Part shown: in pieces, positions 1 through 9,503 of the stretch
Position numbering within the stretch: the first letter of the stretch is position 1
Layout of the letters: each line of letters opens with the position of its first letter
Source: Allomuricauda ruestringensis DSM 13258
GTDB taxonomy: Bacteria; Bacteroidota; Bacteroidia; Flavobacteriales; Flavobacteriaceae
Length of the DNA stretch: 64,000 nt
NCBI RefSeq assembly: GCF_000224085.1
Contig: NC_015945.1
Span: 248,001-312,000 of the forward strand
Direction of reading: 5' to 3'
Notes under the pieces: model-generated
The model's database searches: none
What the model saw: the letters and a program-made list of their open reading frames with translations, nothing else
Told to the model about the DNA's origin: nothing
Translations under genes and position numbers: made by a program

Positions 1-689
1 TGTCCCTAAAGGGACAAGGCGCTCCTTTGGTGCCCATTGGCGATAAATTGCTGTTCCCTGAATACGATTTTTGTTTGAATTTGGGAGGCATAAGCAATAT
101 TTCTTTTGAAAAAGGTGGCGAACGCATTGCTTACGACATCGGATTGGCGAATATGCCGCTTAACTACATTACCCATAAAATGGGATTGGCCTATGACGAA
201 GATGGAAAACTGGCCCGGTCCGGTAAATTGGACCATGCGCTGCTAAGAAAACTGAACAACCTTAAATATTATAGCCTGCCCTATCCCAAATCCACGGGGT
301 ACGAATGGTTCACTTCCAATATCGTCCCCTTAATTGAATCATCCACAGTCTCTAATGAGGATCTATTGCACACTTTTATCCATCATAATTGTGAACAGAT
401 TGCGTTTGCGGTCCTCAAGCATGGGGACAATGGCAAATCCAACAGTAAGCTGTTGGCTACGGGAGGGGGCGCACTCAATCAATTCTTTATGGATACACTT
501 CAAGATAAACTAGGGAAGAGTGTTGAGGTTGTAGTACCCAACAAAACCTTGATTGCCTATAAAGAAGCTCTCGTTTTTGCTTTAATGGGCGTACTCCGCT
601 TGGAGGGGAAAACCAACGTTTTAAAATCAGTTACTGGCGCCACTTCCGATTCGTGTAGTGGCGAAGTGTTTTTTCCTGAAACAATTTAA
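1..689 (+). CDS. anmK: Anhydro-N-acetylmuramic acid kinase, 5'-truncated by window edge
   Basis: The reading frame is open from the first bases of the window, so the start lies upstream; only the C-terminal ~229 residues are present. AnmK phosphorylates and hydrolyses 1,6-anhydro-MurNAc from recycled peptidoglycan to MurNAc-6-phosphate in the cytoplasm. Visible family signatures are GQGAPLVPIGD near the visible start, followed by CLNLGGISNIS (ASKHA-fold sugar kinase), and a LATGGGALN segment near residue 150. The family is usually about 350-390 residues, so roughly a third is missing. The stop codon overlaps the convergent transporter gene by four bases. Family assignment is strong. Confidence 0.93.
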   Translation, partial: SLKGQGAPLVPIGDKLLFPEYDFCLNLGGISNISFEKGGERIAYDIGLANMPLNYITHKMGLAYDEDGKLARSGKLDHALLRKLNNLKYYSLPYPKSTGYEWFTSNIVPLIESSTVSNEDLLHTFIHHNCEQIAFAVLKHGDNGKSNSKLLATGGGALNQFFMDTLQDKLGKSVEVVVPNKTLIAYKEALVFALMGVLRLEGKTNVLKSVTGATSDSCSGEVFFPETI

Positions 690-1900
690 GTCGTGGCCAC
701 ACGCTTTCTTTTGGGTTTGTTCACCAAAAGGAAGATGGTCAAAGCACACAGTCCACAAATCGCCAAACCTGCAAACAACGGCCAAACGGAATCTTTTACA
801 AACTCACCGATAAAGGTTGCGATCGGTATGGAAAGTAATGTGGACACAAACCCATTAATAGCTGCTCCGATTCCTGCAATATGGCCAATGGGCTCCATGG
901 CGATGGAACGGAAGTTACCCCACATAAATCCGAGGCAGAAAAACTGAACGGATAAAAAACCGACCAATACATAAATGCTTGGGTTAGGGGTGTTGAGAAA
1001 AACAATGGAGTAGGTCAGTGCTACAACGCAAAATACAATGGTTGCCATTAAGGACAACCTTCGCATACCAAAACGCATTACCAAGGTTCCATTCAAAAAT
1101 GTGGAAAGTCCAATAGAAACCGCAAGGCCTGCAAAAATGTACGGGAATATTTCTTTAAGGGCATATTGGTCCTCAAAAATATGCTGGGCAGAACTCAGGT
1201 AAACCAAAAATGCCCCGGTTACCAATCCCGATGTCAAGGTAAAGGCAACCGTCTCCCTATATTTCACAAACTCTTTAACACCATCAACAAAAACGTGTCT
1301 AGTGAATGGGATTTTATATTCAGGATGAAGTGTTTCTTTTTGTCGCTTCCAAAACCATACAGCCACCACCAACACAAAGAACATCTGCACATAAAAAATG
1401 GCTTGCCAACCTGCAGCATCCAAAATCAATTTTCCTATGGCAGGAGCAACAACAGGCACTAGAATAAAAAATGCAACTACGAACGACATTACTTTGGCCA
1501 TATAGTCTCCCTCATACGTATCTCGAATAATGGATATGGAAATGGTTCGAGGTGCTGAGAGCCCGATTCCCTGTAAAATTCTACCAATTACCATAATCTC
1601 CAACGATGGTGCATACAAACAGATGATACTTGCCAGTAAAAAGATGATAAAACCGATGTACACAACCGGCTTTCGTCCAAAACTGTCCGATATGGGCCCA
1701 AAGAACAATTGCCCCACGCCAAGTCCCAAGAAAATCATGGTTACCAACAATTGATTATCCGTAGGGTCCGTGCTATTAATGGCAGTCCCAATGTTGGAAA
1801 TTGCTGGTAAGATGGCGTCAATGGCCAAGGCTACAATGGACATCAAAGCGGCCATCATGGCCACAAACTCAAAGTTGGGTTTTTGATTTAACTTTTGCAT
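686..1900 (-). CDS. Bcr/CflA-type MFS multidrug efflux transporter
   Basis: A 404-residue polytopic inner-membrane protein with about 12 hydrophobic segments. The segment GQLFFGPISDSFGRKP between TM2 and TM3 is the MFS motif A, and GRILQGIGLSAPRTIS is typical of the DHA1/Bcr-CflA drug:H+ antiporter branch. The likely role is proton-driven export of drugs or metabolites; the substrate cannot be read from sequence. It is convergent with anmK (overlapping stops) and divergent from the oxidoreductase at 2076. A TAnnTTTG box (TAATTTTG, 1905-1912 complement) ends only four bases before the ATG, which would give an almost leaderless mRNA. Confidence 0.9.
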   Translation of the reverse strand: MQKLNQKPNFEFVAMMAALMSIVALAIDAILPAISNIGTAINSTDPTDNQLLVTMIFLGLGVGQLFFGPISDSFGRKPVVYIGFIIFLLASIICLYAPSLEIMVIGRILQGIGLSAPRTISISIIRDTYEGDYMAKVMSFVVAFFILVPVVAPAIGKLILDAAGWQAIFYVQMFFVLVVAVWFWKRQKETLHPEYKIPFTRHVFVDGVKEFVKYRETVAFTLTSGLVTGAFLVYLSSAQHIFEDQYALKEIFPYIFAGLAVSIGLSTFLNGTLVMRFGMRRLSLMATIVFCVVALTYSIVFLNTPNPSIYVLVGFLSVQFFCLGFMWGNFRSIAMEPIGHIAGIGAAINGFVSTLLSIPIATFIGEFVKDSVWPLFAGLAICGLCALTIFLLVNKPKRKRVATT

Positions 1901-1904
1901 CTGG

Positions 1905-1912
1905 CAAAATTA
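1905..1912 (-). promoter_or_regulatory. -7 promoter box before MFS transporter gene
   Basis: TAATTTTG matches the Bacteroidota -7 consensus TAnnTTTG and lies four bases before the ATG. No TTG is found at the usual 17-23 base spacing upstream, so this is a half-supported promoter. Confidence 0.4.
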
Positions 1913-2075
1913 GGCATACCCAACGGACCAGTAAAGCTTTTAAGAAAGGTTTAATGATAAGAAAACATATCCAACGTTGTAGTTTGAGATTATCGATGGT
2001 TTAAGGGAATATCTCCTTCCAAATCCGTTCAAAAAAACCAGATAACCTTATCTTTAAAGCTAAATTAACTAGGCA

Positions 2076-3137
2076 ATGAAACAATTAAAAACCTTGGTCG
2101 TAGGATGTGGTAATATGGGAACTTCGCACGCTCGTGCCTATCACCAGTTGAATGGATTTGAAATAGTGGGATTGGTAAGTCGTGGCACCAAAAGTAGGGA
2201 ACGCCTTTCCAAAGAATTGGATGCAGCACCCACTTTTTCGGATTATGCCGAAGCATTGAAAACAACCCAACCCGATGTGGTTTCCATAAACACATACCCA
2301 GACACGCATTATAATTATGTAAAAATGGCCCTTGAGGCCAATGCTCATGTTTTCGTAGAAAAACCGTTGGCTTTGACCGTGGAAGAAGCACAAAAACTGG
2401 TTGATCTTTCCCAAAAGAAGAATCGCAAAATGGTGGTGGGCTATATTTTGCGAGTGCACCCTACGTGGGCCAAGTTTACCGAAATGGCTCAGACATTGGG
2501 CAAACCCTTGGTAATGCGCATGAATCTGAACCAGCAAAGCTCAGGGGAGCAATGGTACACCCACAAACAGTTGATGCAATCCATGTCGCCCATTGTGGAC
2601 TGTGGCGTACATTATGTGGATGTGATGTGTTCCATGACCCGTTCCAAACCTATCAGCGTTTCTGCCATTGGCGCACATTTATCGGATGAAGTGGATTCCG
2701 ATATGTACAATTATGGACAGCTACAAGTTCGATTTGAAGATGGTTCCGTAGGTTGGTACGAAGCAGGTTGGGGACCCATGATGAGCGAAACCGCATTTTT
2801 CATTAAGGACGTAATTGGTCCCAAGGGCTGTGTTTCCATCAGCGATACGGACAAAGGTGCATCTGAAGATATTGAGGGCCACACCAAAACAGGTAGTTTA
2901 AAATTGCATCACAGCGAACTCAATGCTGACGGAAATTTCACCAAAAAGGATGAAATCATTAGCACAGCGGACGAACCCGACCATGATGGGCTATGTTTAT
3001 TGGAACAGGAATACCTGTTGGATGCTATTGTGAACGACCGAGACCTCACTGACCACTTGAATGACGCCGTGAACAGTCTTAAAATTGTATTGGCTGCGGA
3101 TGAATCCGTTAAAACGGGTAAAACCATATTCTTATAG
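2076..3137 (+). CDS. Gfo/Idh/MocA-family NAD(P)-dependent oxidoreductase
   Basis: A 353-residue protein with an N-terminal Rossmann dinucleotide fold (GCGNMG at residues 10-15) and the family's EKPLAL motif at 95-100, where the Lys-Pro is part of the active site. A C-terminal alpha/beta substrate domain follows. Members oxidise or reduce sugars, inositols and related compounds; which one is not evident. It stands alone: upstream is the divergent transporter, downstream a 312-base gene-free stretch. No signal peptide, so cytoplasmic. The family is certain, the substrate unknown. Confidence 0.9.
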   Translation: MKQLKTLVVGCGNMGTSHARAYHQLNGFEIVGLVSRGTKSRERLSKELDAAPTFSDYAEALKTTQPDVVSINTYPDTHYNYVKMALEANAHVFVEKPLALTVEEAQKLVDLSQKKNRKMVVGYILRVHPTWAKFTEMAQTLGKPLVMRMNLNQQSSGEQWYTHKQLMQSMSPIVDCGVHYVDVMCSMTRSKPISVSAIGAHLSDEVDSDMYNYGQLQVRFEDGSVGWYEAGWGPMMSETAFFIKDVIGPKGCVSISDTDKGASEDIEGHTKTGSLKLHHSELNADGNFTKKDEIISTADEPDHDGLCLLEQEYLLDAIVNDRDLTDHLNDAVNSLKIVLAADESVKTGKTIFL

Positions 3138-3215
3138 AAGGAGGAGGAGTAAGATTTTAGTAAAAATTACTGCAACTGGTATCAAACCTTTGACCTGAGC
3201 GATAATAAACACAAG

Positions 3216-3348
3216 AGATTCTTCGCTACGCTCAGAATGACAGGTTAAGAACAGCTGTCATTTCGAACCGACCGAAGGAAGTGTGAGAAATCTAAACACG
3301 TACCCTTACTTCCTTCCCCCTGGAGGTCTCGTCCCGATAGTTGTCGGG
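3216..3348. repeat. Palindromic intergenic repeat cluster in the 3138-3449 gap
   Basis: This 312-base gap holds no gene. Arm 1 (3216-3243, begins AGATTCTTCGC, ends GAATGACAG) and arm 2 (3255-3293, begins CTGTCATTTCG, ends AGAAATCT) form an imperfect inverted repeat. About 40 bases further, 3333-3348 reads CCCGATAGTTGTCGGG, a short stem-loop flanked by GGTCTCG and GCTCGACC. Both resemble short dispersed intergenic palindromes common in Flavobacteriaceae genomes (from general knowledge; not searched). The gap separates the plus-strand oxidoreductase from the 3' end of the minus-strand carboxylase, so RNA from either side could end here. Confidence 0.7.
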
Positions 3349-3449
3349 AGCGCTCGACCTGACATTACAGAACTAGTTCAGATTTAAGTTTTTCGTAAAA
3401 ATTAGCGTGATTCGTTTCAAGCCTTTTTCCTTTAACCCATCACCTTAAT

Positions 3450-4991
3450 TTACAACGGAATATTCCCATGCTTCTTCCAGGGAGTTTGCACCTCTTTTTT
3501 CTCCAACATGGCAAAAGTCTTCAACAATTTGCTTCGCGTATCTTTGGGCAGAATTACCTCATCAATAAATCCACGCTTAGCGGCTCGATAAGGATTGGCA
3601 AACTTATCGGCATACTCTGCTTCTTTCTCCTTTAATTTGGCTTCCGGGTTATCGGCGGCAGCAATTTCCTTTCTAAAAATAATTTCACTGGCACCCTTTG
3701 CCCCCATCACCGCGATTTCCGCACTTGGCCAAGCAAAGTTGAAGTCGGCACCAATATGTTTGGAATTCATTACATCGTAGGCTCCGCCATAAGCTTTACG
3801 GGTAATTACGGTAACTCGTGGCACGGTCGCTTCACTCAAAGCATACAGCAATTTTGCCCCGTGCATAATAATTCCGCTCCATTCTTGGTCAGTTCCGGGC
3901 AAAAATCCAGGAACATCCACCAAAACCAATAATGGAATATTGAAAGAATCACAAAAACGGGTAAAACGGGCTGCCTTTGTGGAGCTGTTCACATCCAAAA
4001 CCCCTGCCAAAAACATAGGTTGATTGGCAATAATCCCAATACTCCTACCCCCTAATCTAGCAAAACCGGTAATAATGTTTTCCGCGTAATCTTTATGGAT
4101 TTCATAAAATGAATCGGTATCAATGATTCCACTGATTACATCGTGCATATCGTAGGGCTTGTTGGGATTGTCTGGCACAATACCAGACAGTTCATCCCTC
4201 GTTTCATCACCAAGCTCATAAGGTAATAATGGTGTAGTTTTCTTATTGTTTTGAGGTAGATAGTCCAACAAGTTTCGAATATCATCCAAACAAGTGGCAT
4301 CATTGGCAGAAGTTTTATGGGCAACCCCAGATTTTACAGCATGGGTACTTGCTCCTCCCAACTCTTCAGAGGTTACGGTTTCATTGGTCACCGTTTTTAC
4401 CACATTGGGTCCCGTAACAAACATATAACTGGTTCCCTCCACCATTATAATGAAATCTGTCATGGCAGGCGAATACACCGCTCCCCCAGCACAAGGTCCC
4501 ATAATGGCCGAAATTTGTGGGATTACGCCAGATGCTTGCACATTACGGTAAAAAATATCGGCATATCCCCCAAGGGATTTCACCCCTTCTTGAATACGGG
4601 CTCCTCCAGAATCGTTAAGACCAATAACAGGTGCTCCCACTTTCATGGCCAAATCCATCACCTTACATATTTTTTCGGCATGGGTCTCGGAAAGTGCTCC
4701 CCCGAAAACGGTGAAATCCTGTGCATACACATACACCAATCTTCCATTTACGGTTCCATAACCCGTAACCACGCCATCGCCATAATACATTTCCTTGTCC
4801 ATACCAAAATCTGTGGTACGGTGGGTCACCAAAAGGCCCATTTCTTCAAAAGAGCCTTCATCCAAAAAGTAAAGTACCCTTTCGCGAGCCGTCAACTTTT
4901 TCTTTTGATGTTGCTTTTCAATACGTTTTTCTCCTCCACCCAAATGGGCTTCTGCTATTTTTTCTTGTAGTGCTTTTATTTTGGGATCCAT
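3450..4991 (-). CDS. Acyl-CoA carboxylase carboxyltransferase subunit (PccB/AccD5-like)
   Basis: A 513-residue crotonase-fold carboxyltransferase that moves the carboxyl group from biotin to an acyl-CoA, probably propionyl-CoA (giving methylmalonyl-CoA). The N-terminal [10 protein letters not shown] motif and glycine-rich stretches [15 protein letters not shown] and [16 protein letters not shown] are characteristic of the fused beta-type subunit; length matches PccB. It is the last gene of a three-gene minus-strand operon, five bases after the biotin carboxylase and next to the BCCP. The methylmalonyl-CoA mutase genes just across the divergent region support propionyl-CoA as substrate. Acetyl- or methylcrotonyl-CoA cannot be excluded. 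Confidence 0.93.
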   Translation of the reverse strand: MDPKIKALQEKIAEAHLGGGEKRIEKQHQKKKLTARERVLYFLDEGSFEEMGLLVTHRTTDFGMDKEMYYGDGVVTGYGTVNGRLVYVYAQDFTVFGGALSETHAEKICKVMDLAMKVGAPVIGLNDSGGARIQEGVKSLGGYADIFYRNVQASGVIPQISAIMGPCAGGAVYSPAMTDFIIMVEGTSYMFVTGPNVVKTVTNETVTSEELGGASTHAVKSGVAHKTSANDATCLDDIRNLLDYLPQNNKKTTPLLPYELGDETRDELSGIVPDNPNKPYDMHDVISGIIDTDSFYEIHKDYAENIITGFARLGGRSIGIIANQPMFLAGVLDVNSSTKAARFTRFCDSFNIPLLVLVDVPGFLPGTDQEWSGIIMHGAKLLYALSEATVPRVTVITRKAYGGAYDVMNSKHIGADFNFAWPSAEIAVMGAKGASEIIFRKEIAAADNPEAKLKEKEAEYADKFANPYRAAKRGFIDEVILPKDTRSKLLKTFAMLEKKEVQTPWKKHGNIPL

Positions 4992-4996
4992 AGGAT

Positions 4997-6439
4997 TCAG
5001 TTTGAAGGTAATCGTACTATTTTCTTATCTTCCAGAAATTGATAAAGGGCTATCATGGCGGCAACTTCTGCTCCGTTGGCGGTTTGCTCCTTGATTTTTT
5101 CTGGAGAATAATAATTCTTCACAAAATGGGTGTCAAAATTACCTGATCGGAACGCTTCATGGGCAAACACAAAACTTCCGAAAGGCAAGGTGGTCTGCAC
5201 CCCTTTTACTTTATAATTTTGAATGGCATCGAGCATCAACGCTATGGCCTCCTCGCGGGTTTTACCATAGGTAATGAGCTTGGACAACATAGGGTCATAA
5301 TAAATAGGGATATCCATTCCTTCCTTAAAACCATTGTCCACCCTTATCCCTTCACCAACTGGCAATTGATAGGCTTCCAAGTTGCCCACACTGGGCAAAA
5401 AATCGTTCAACGGGTCTTCGGCATACACCCGAAGCTCTACAGCATGCCCATTGATTTCAAGGTCTTCCTGTTTCATAGGCAGTTCCTCGCCACGGGCCAC
5501 TTTTATCTGCAATTCCACCAAATCCATCCCAGTGATCAATTCGGTAACGGGATGTTCCACTTGCAGACGGGTATTCATTTCCAAAAAATAGAAATTGAGA
5601 TCGGCATCGATCAAAAACTCAACGGTACCTGCACCAACATAATCACAAGATTTAGCCACTTTACACGCTGCAACACCCATTTCTTCACGTAATTCGGGGG
5701 TTAAAATGGCAGAAGGTGCCTCTTCCACCACTTTTTGGTGACGTCGCTGTACGCTACATTCCCTTTCAAAAAAATGGAGGACATTGCCATGCGTATCGGC
5801 CATTACCTGTACCTCGATATGCCTTGGTGAGGTTACGTATTTTTCAATAAAAACGGAACCATCGCCAAAGGCGGACGTAGCTTCACTGATAGCTCGTTTC
5901 ATCCCCGATTCAAGGTCTTCTTCCTTTTCAACAATCCGCATTCCTTTACCTCCACCACCTGCGGAGGCTTTGATCAATACAGGATATCCTACTTCATTGG
6001 CAATTTCGTGTGCCTTGGCCACGTCAGAAATAGCTTCGTCAATACCCGGCACCATGGGGATATCATAAGCTTTCACAGCATCTTTGGCCGCCAACTTGCT
6101 CCCCATGATCCGAATGGCCTTGGATTTTGGACCAATAAAAGTGATTCCGCTTTTTTCAACCGCTTCGGCAAAATCTGCATTTTCACTTAAAAAGCCATAG
6201 CCTGGATGAATTCCATCAACTTGACGTTCTTTGGCCACCTCAATAATTTTATCCCCACGCAAATATGATTTATTGGAAGGTGCTTCGCCAATACAAACCG
6301 CTTCGTCTGCAAATTGCACATGAGGGGCATTCCTGTCTGCCTCCGAATAAACGGCCACGGTTTTAATGCCCATCTTTTTTACGGTCTTCATAACCCTTAC
6401 CGCAATTTCGCCACGATTGGCTATCAATATTTTTTTCAT
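4997..6439 (-). CDS. accC: Biotin carboxylase subunit of acyl-CoA carboxylase
   Basis: A 480-residue ATP-grasp enzyme that carboxylates biotin on the carrier protein using ATP and bicarbonate. It starts [15 protein letters not shown], has [10 protein letters not shown] near residue 80, the glycine-rich ATP loop GGGGKGMR and [14 protein letters not shown], all hallmark biotin-carboxylase motifs. The length is that of a free-standing AccC with no fused biotinyl domain; that domain is the next gene upstream (six-base gap). The symbol is by similarity: the genome may carry a separate housekeeping accC for fatty acid synthesis. Confidence 0.94.
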   Translation of the reverse strand: MKKILIANRGEIAVRVMKTVKKMGIKTVAVYSEADRNAPHVQFADEAVCIGEAPSNKSYLRGDKIIEVAKERQVDGIHPGYGFLSENADFAEAVEKSGITFIGPKSKAIRIMGSKLAAKDAVKAYDIPMVPGIDEAISDVAKAHEIANEVGYPVLIKASAGGGGKGMRIVEKEEDLESGMKRAISEATSAFGDGSVFIEKYVTSPRHIEVQVMADTHGNVLHFFERECSVQRRHQKVVEEAPSAILTPELREEMGVAACKVAKSCDYVGAGTVEFLIDADLNFYFLEMNTRLQVEHPVTELITGMDLVELQIKVARGEELPMKQEDLEINGHAVELRVYAEDPLNDFLPSVGNLEAYQLPVGEGIRVDNGFKEGMDIPIYYDPMLSKLITYGKTREEAIALMLDAIQNYKVKGVQTTLPFGSFVFAHEAFRSGNFDTHFVKNYYSPEKIKEQTANGAEVAAMIALYQFLEDKKIVRLPSN

Positions 6440-6445
6440 GGTGTT

Positions 6446-6946
6446 CTATTGAAATTCAATCAACAACTGTTTCTTGTCAACGGCATCACCTTTCGAAACA
6501 CTGATATTTTTAATTACTCCGTTTCTTGGAGAGGTGATGATGTTTTCCATTTTCATGGCCTCCAAAATCAATAATTGGTCTTCTTCCCGCACTTCTTGAT
6601 CTTCTTCGACCAGAATGTCCAAGATCAACCCTGGCATAGGAGCAGTAATAGAGTCTATATTTTTACTGCCATTGGTAGCAAAGCCCATTTTTTGGATAAG
6701 TTCATCCAAAGGGGTTTGAATCGAGGCTTGATACTCACTCCCGTTAATACTTAAGGTGTAGGTTCCTTTATTAAAGTCGGAATCCAAAATTTTTACGTGG
6801 TACGATGCGCCATCTTTTAAAAGGTGATAGGCATCAGTACCCGTTTTAATCAAATCCAACGAAGAAATAGTGTCCTTGGAAAGTTTAAAGTCAAAGTCAT
6901 CGCCAACCTTGACCGAATAAGAATCATTCATATAAAAATTTTCCAT
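6446..6946 (-). CDS. Biotin carboxyl carrier / biotinyl-domain protein
   Basis: A 166-residue protein whose C-terminal half is a biotinyl-lipoyl domain with the EAMKMEN motif; K132 is the biotinylated lysine. The N-terminal half (residues 1-90) resembles the linker/BT-like region of propionyl-CoA carboxylase alpha chains, so with the adjacent biotin carboxylase it is a split version of PccA. It is the first gene of the carboxylase operon. A TAnnTTTG box (TAGCTTTG, 6989-6996 complement) lies 42 bases upstream. An alternative start is the methionine at residue 6. Confidence 0.9.
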   Translation of the reverse strand: MENFYMNDSYSVKVGDDFDFKLSKDTISSLDLIKTGTDAYHLLKDGASYHVKILDSDFNKGTYTLSINGSEYQASIQTPLDELIQKMGFATNGSKNIDSITAPMPGLILDILVEEDQEVREEDQLLILEAMKMENIITSPRNGVIKNISVSKGDAVDKKQLLIEFQ

Positions 6947-7077
6947 TGGTTAGCTTGATAAATATAAGGGTAATGCATTAAAATAACACAAAGCTAAACG
7001 CTTAAACTAGTAAGAATTATGACATTGATCATTCCTTTTTTGATTGAGGATTGCTAATTATGTTGTATCCTAGTAAA

Positions 7078-7131
7078 CTGCCTCGAGGCAACTTGCCTAA
7101 AGGCAGTCAGGTTTAAACCTCGATTATCGAG
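7078..7131. repeat. Nested palindromes in the carboxylase-udk divergent region
   Basis: Positions 7078-7106 form a near-perfect inverted repeat: CTGCCTcgAGGCAA, a single C, then TTGCCTaaAGGCAG. Each arm is itself a small hairpin (TGCCT/AGGCA). It is followed by GTTTAAAC (7111-7118) and CTCGATTATCGAG (7119-7131), another short stem-loop. The block sits in the 236-base region between two divergently transcribed operons, so a regulatory or repeat origin are both possible. Confidence 0.65.
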
Positions 7132-7157
7132 TTAAGCGTTAGATATAATCATTTGTT

Positions 7158-7165
7158 TATTTTTG
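7158..7165 (+). promoter_or_regulatory. -7 promoter box before udk
   Basis: TATTTTTG matches TAnnTTTG and lies 17 bases before the udk ATG. No TTG at a good spacing was found upstream. Confidence 0.4.
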
Positions 7166-7182
7166 ATGACAAATTTTGAACT

Positions 7183-7791
7183 ATGTTGATTCTTGGGATT
7201 GCCGGTGGCACAGGGTGCGGAAAAACAACGGTAGTAAACCAAATTGTGGAGCAATTGCCCGAAAACGAGGTAGGTGTGATTTCGCAAGATTCCTACTATA
7301 ACGATCTTTCCCATATGAGCCGGAAAGAAAGGACGAAAATTAATTTTGACCACCCCAATTCCATTGACTTCAATCTATTGATTGAGCATATTGACCAGTT
7401 ACGGGAAGGAAAGACCGTGGATACACCTATTTATTCCTTTGTAGAGGAAACACGGATGAAGGAAACCATTCCCACACCACCCCGAAAGGTAATGATCGTG
7501 GAGGGGATCCTGGTGTTGAGCAATCCTAAATTAAGGGATCTGTTCGATATAAAAATATTTGTTCATGCAGATTCGGACGAGCGTTTGATTCGAAGGTTAC
7601 AGCGGGACACGCAGGAACGGGGCCACGATTTGAACAAGGTACTCACTCGATATCAGACCGCAGTGAAACCGATGCACCTTCAATTTATTGAACCCTCGAA
7701 GGAGTTTGCGGACATCATTATACCAAACAATCGTTACAATACAGTCGCCGTGGATGTTGTAAGGACCATCATCAACAATAATCTTACATAA
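7183..7791 (+). CDS. udk: Uridine kinase
   Basis: A 202-residue P-loop kinase that phosphorylates uridine and cytidine to UMP/CMP in pyrimidine salvage. The Walker A loop GGTGCGKTT lies at residues 8-16, and the family's HPNSIDF, YSFVEETR and VEGILVL segments are present in order. Length matches bacterial Udk (about 205-215). It is followed after one base by the FtsB-like gene and then by the mutase genes, so it probably heads this operon. Confidence 0.95.
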   Translation: MLILGIAGGTGCGKTTVVNQIVEQLPENEVGVISQDSYYNDLSHMSRKERTKINFDHPNSIDFNLLIEHIDQLREGKTVDTPIYSFVEETRMKETIPTPPRKVMIVEGILVLSNPKLRDLFDIKIFVHADSDERLIRRLQRDTQERGHDLNKVLTRYQTAVKPMHLQFIEPSKEFADIIIPNNRYNTVAVDVVRTIINNNLT

Positions 7792-7792
7792 C

Positions 7793-8125
7793 ATGGGCCT
7801 AAAAGAATTGAGGAAAAAGAAATGGTTCAAGATAATGACCAATACCTATATTTTGGTCCTGACCATTTTTGTGATTTGGATGGCTTTTTTTGATACCAAT
7901 TCCCTAATGATCCATTTGGAACTGGAAAACGAAATAGATAAGTTGGAAAAGGAGAAAGAGTTTCTGAAAAGTGAAATCGCCAAGGATAAGGAAATCTTGG
8001 AAAAGATGTCGGACAAGAAAGAGTTGGAAAAGCTTGCCCGTGAAAAATATTACATGAAAAAGGAGAATGAAGAAATTTTCCTGATTGAATATGAAGATAG
8101 CATAAAGAACCAACACCATGAATAA
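7793..8125 (+). CDS. FtsB/DivIC-like septum formation initiator
   Basis: A 110-residue bitopic protein: short cytoplasmic N-terminus rich in Lys, one membrane segment (about residues 16-34), then a heptad-rich coiled coil (about 38-85) and a tail with EKLAREKYYMKKENEE that resembles the DivIC/FtsB signature. This family links FtsL and FtsQ in the divisome. The last eight bases (ATGAATAA) overlap the start of the mutase small subunit, so translation of the two is probably coupled, although the functions are unrelated. Orthology to FtsB or DivIC specifically is not resolvable here. Confidence 0.85.
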   Translation: MGLKELRKKKWFKIMTNTYILVLTIFVIWMAFFDTNSLMIHLELENEIDKLEKEKEFLKSEIAKDKEILEKMSDKKELEKLAREKYYMKKENEEIFLIEYEDSIKNQHHE

Positions 8126-9503
8126 CACTGGCCTTTTTAACGAATTTCCTGAAGTTTCCGCCAAACAGTGGAAACAAAAAATCCAGATGGACCTCAAAGG
8201 TGCCGACTACAACGAAACCTTGGTTTGGGAATCTTTGGAAGGTATTAATGTAAAGCCTTTTTACCATCAAGAAGACCTCAAGAACATCCCCATCTATGTT
8301 TTACCCGAGGACCATGATTGGTCTGTAGGGCAATCCATTTATGTCGGTGACACTCAAAAAGCCAATGAGAAAGCTTTGGTAATCCTTAAAAAAGGTGTGG
8401 AAAGTTTGATTTTTACTATTCCCAATGAGGATACCGATTTTGAAGCATTGTTTGAGGGCATCAATCTGGAAGAAATCAAACTCTATTTCAATTTTGAGTT
8501 TTTGGCCTTGGCACCCATCAAAAAGTTGGTTTCCCTCCTCAAATACAAAAAAACAAAGGCCTATTTGAACATCGACATCATTGGGCATTTGGCCAAAGAT
8601 GGCAACTGGTACCATAATATGAAAAAGGACCATGAGCTATTGACCGAATTGGTTGCACTGGGCACTTCGGACATATCAATTATTGGAGTTGATTTATCCC
8701 TCTATCAAAATGCAGGCGCCAACATGGTGCAACAATTGGCCTACGGTTTGGCACATGCCAATGAATATCTCAATCATCTTGTCGCTTCGAACACAGTCCA
8801 GAAGTCTTTTCCCATCGCCTTTAAAGTGGCCGTGGGAAGTAACTATTTCTTTGAAATAGCCAAAATTAAAGCGCTGCGATGGCTTTGGAATAGTCTAGTA
8901 TCTGAATACGGAATCAAAAGCGATTGTACCATTTTGGCCGTACCATCAAAGCGCAACAAAACCTTGTACGATTACAACGTGAATATGCTTCGAACTACAT
9001 CAGAATCCATGTCGGCAGCTTTGGGAGGGGCAGATATCGTCTGTAATTTGGCTTACGACGCCATTTATCATAAAGATAATGCGTTCGGAGAGCGAATTGC
9101 ACGTAACCAACTTTTACTTTTAAAAGAAGAGGCCTATTTCACCGAAGCGTCACAAATTTCTGAAGGTGCCTATTATATTGAATCACTCACAAATCAACTG
9201 GCAGAAAAAGCCTTGGTCCTATTTAAGCAGATTGAAAAATCCGGTGGTTTTTTGGACAGTTTAAAAAAGGGTGTGGTTCAACGAAAAATAAAGGAAAGTG
9301 CGGACAAGGAGCAACAGCTTTTTGATGAAGGAAAGATAGTTTCTCTTGGTACCAACAAATACCAAAATCCACAGGACCGGATGAAGGATGATCTGGAACT
9401 CTATCCTTTTGTAAAAACCAAAGCACGGAAAACAATCATTGAGCCTATTATTGAAAAAAGATGGGCCGAAGCCTCAGAACAAAAAAGATTGAACGATGAG
9501 TAG
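8118..9503 (+). CDS. mutA: Methylmalonyl-CoA mutase small subunit
   Basis: A 461-residue TIM-barrel protein homologous to MutB but without the C-terminal cobalamin-binding domain, as expected of the non-catalytic small subunit. It contains [19 protein letters not shown] at the N-terminus and the diagnostic [18 protein letters not shown] stretch in the barrel. With MutB it forms the heterodimer interconverting methylmalonyl-CoA and succinyl-CoA. It overlaps both neighbours by eight bases (ATGAATAA at its start, ATGAGTAG at its end), indicating tight translational coupling in the operon. Confidence 0.92.
   Translation: MNNTGLFNEFPEVSAKQWKQKIQMDLKGADYNETLVWESLEGINVKPFYHQEDLKNIPIYVLPEDHDWSVGQSIYVGDTQKANEKALVILKKGVESLIFTIPNEDTDFEALFEGINLEEIKLYFNFEFLALAPIKKLVSLLKYKKTKAYLNIDIIGHLAKDGNWYHNMKKDHELLTELVALGTSDISIIGVDLSLYQNAGANMVQQLAYGLAHANEYLNHLVASNTVQKSFPIAFKVAVGSNYFFEIAKIKALRWLWNSLVSEYGIKSDCTILAVPSKRNKTLYDYNVNMLRTTSESMSAALGGADIVCNLAYDAIYHKDNAFGERIARNQLLLLKEEAYFTEASQISEGAYYIESLTNQLAEKALVLFKQIEKSGGFLDSLKKGVVQRKIKESADKEQQLFDEGKIVSLGTNKYQNPQDRMKDDLELYPFVKTKARKTIIEPIIEKRWAEASEQKRLNDE

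Noticed and set aside
3138..3449. Possible remnant gene or mobile element in the largest gap
   Set aside because: No open frame with protein similarity and no transposase or target duplications; only short palindromes.
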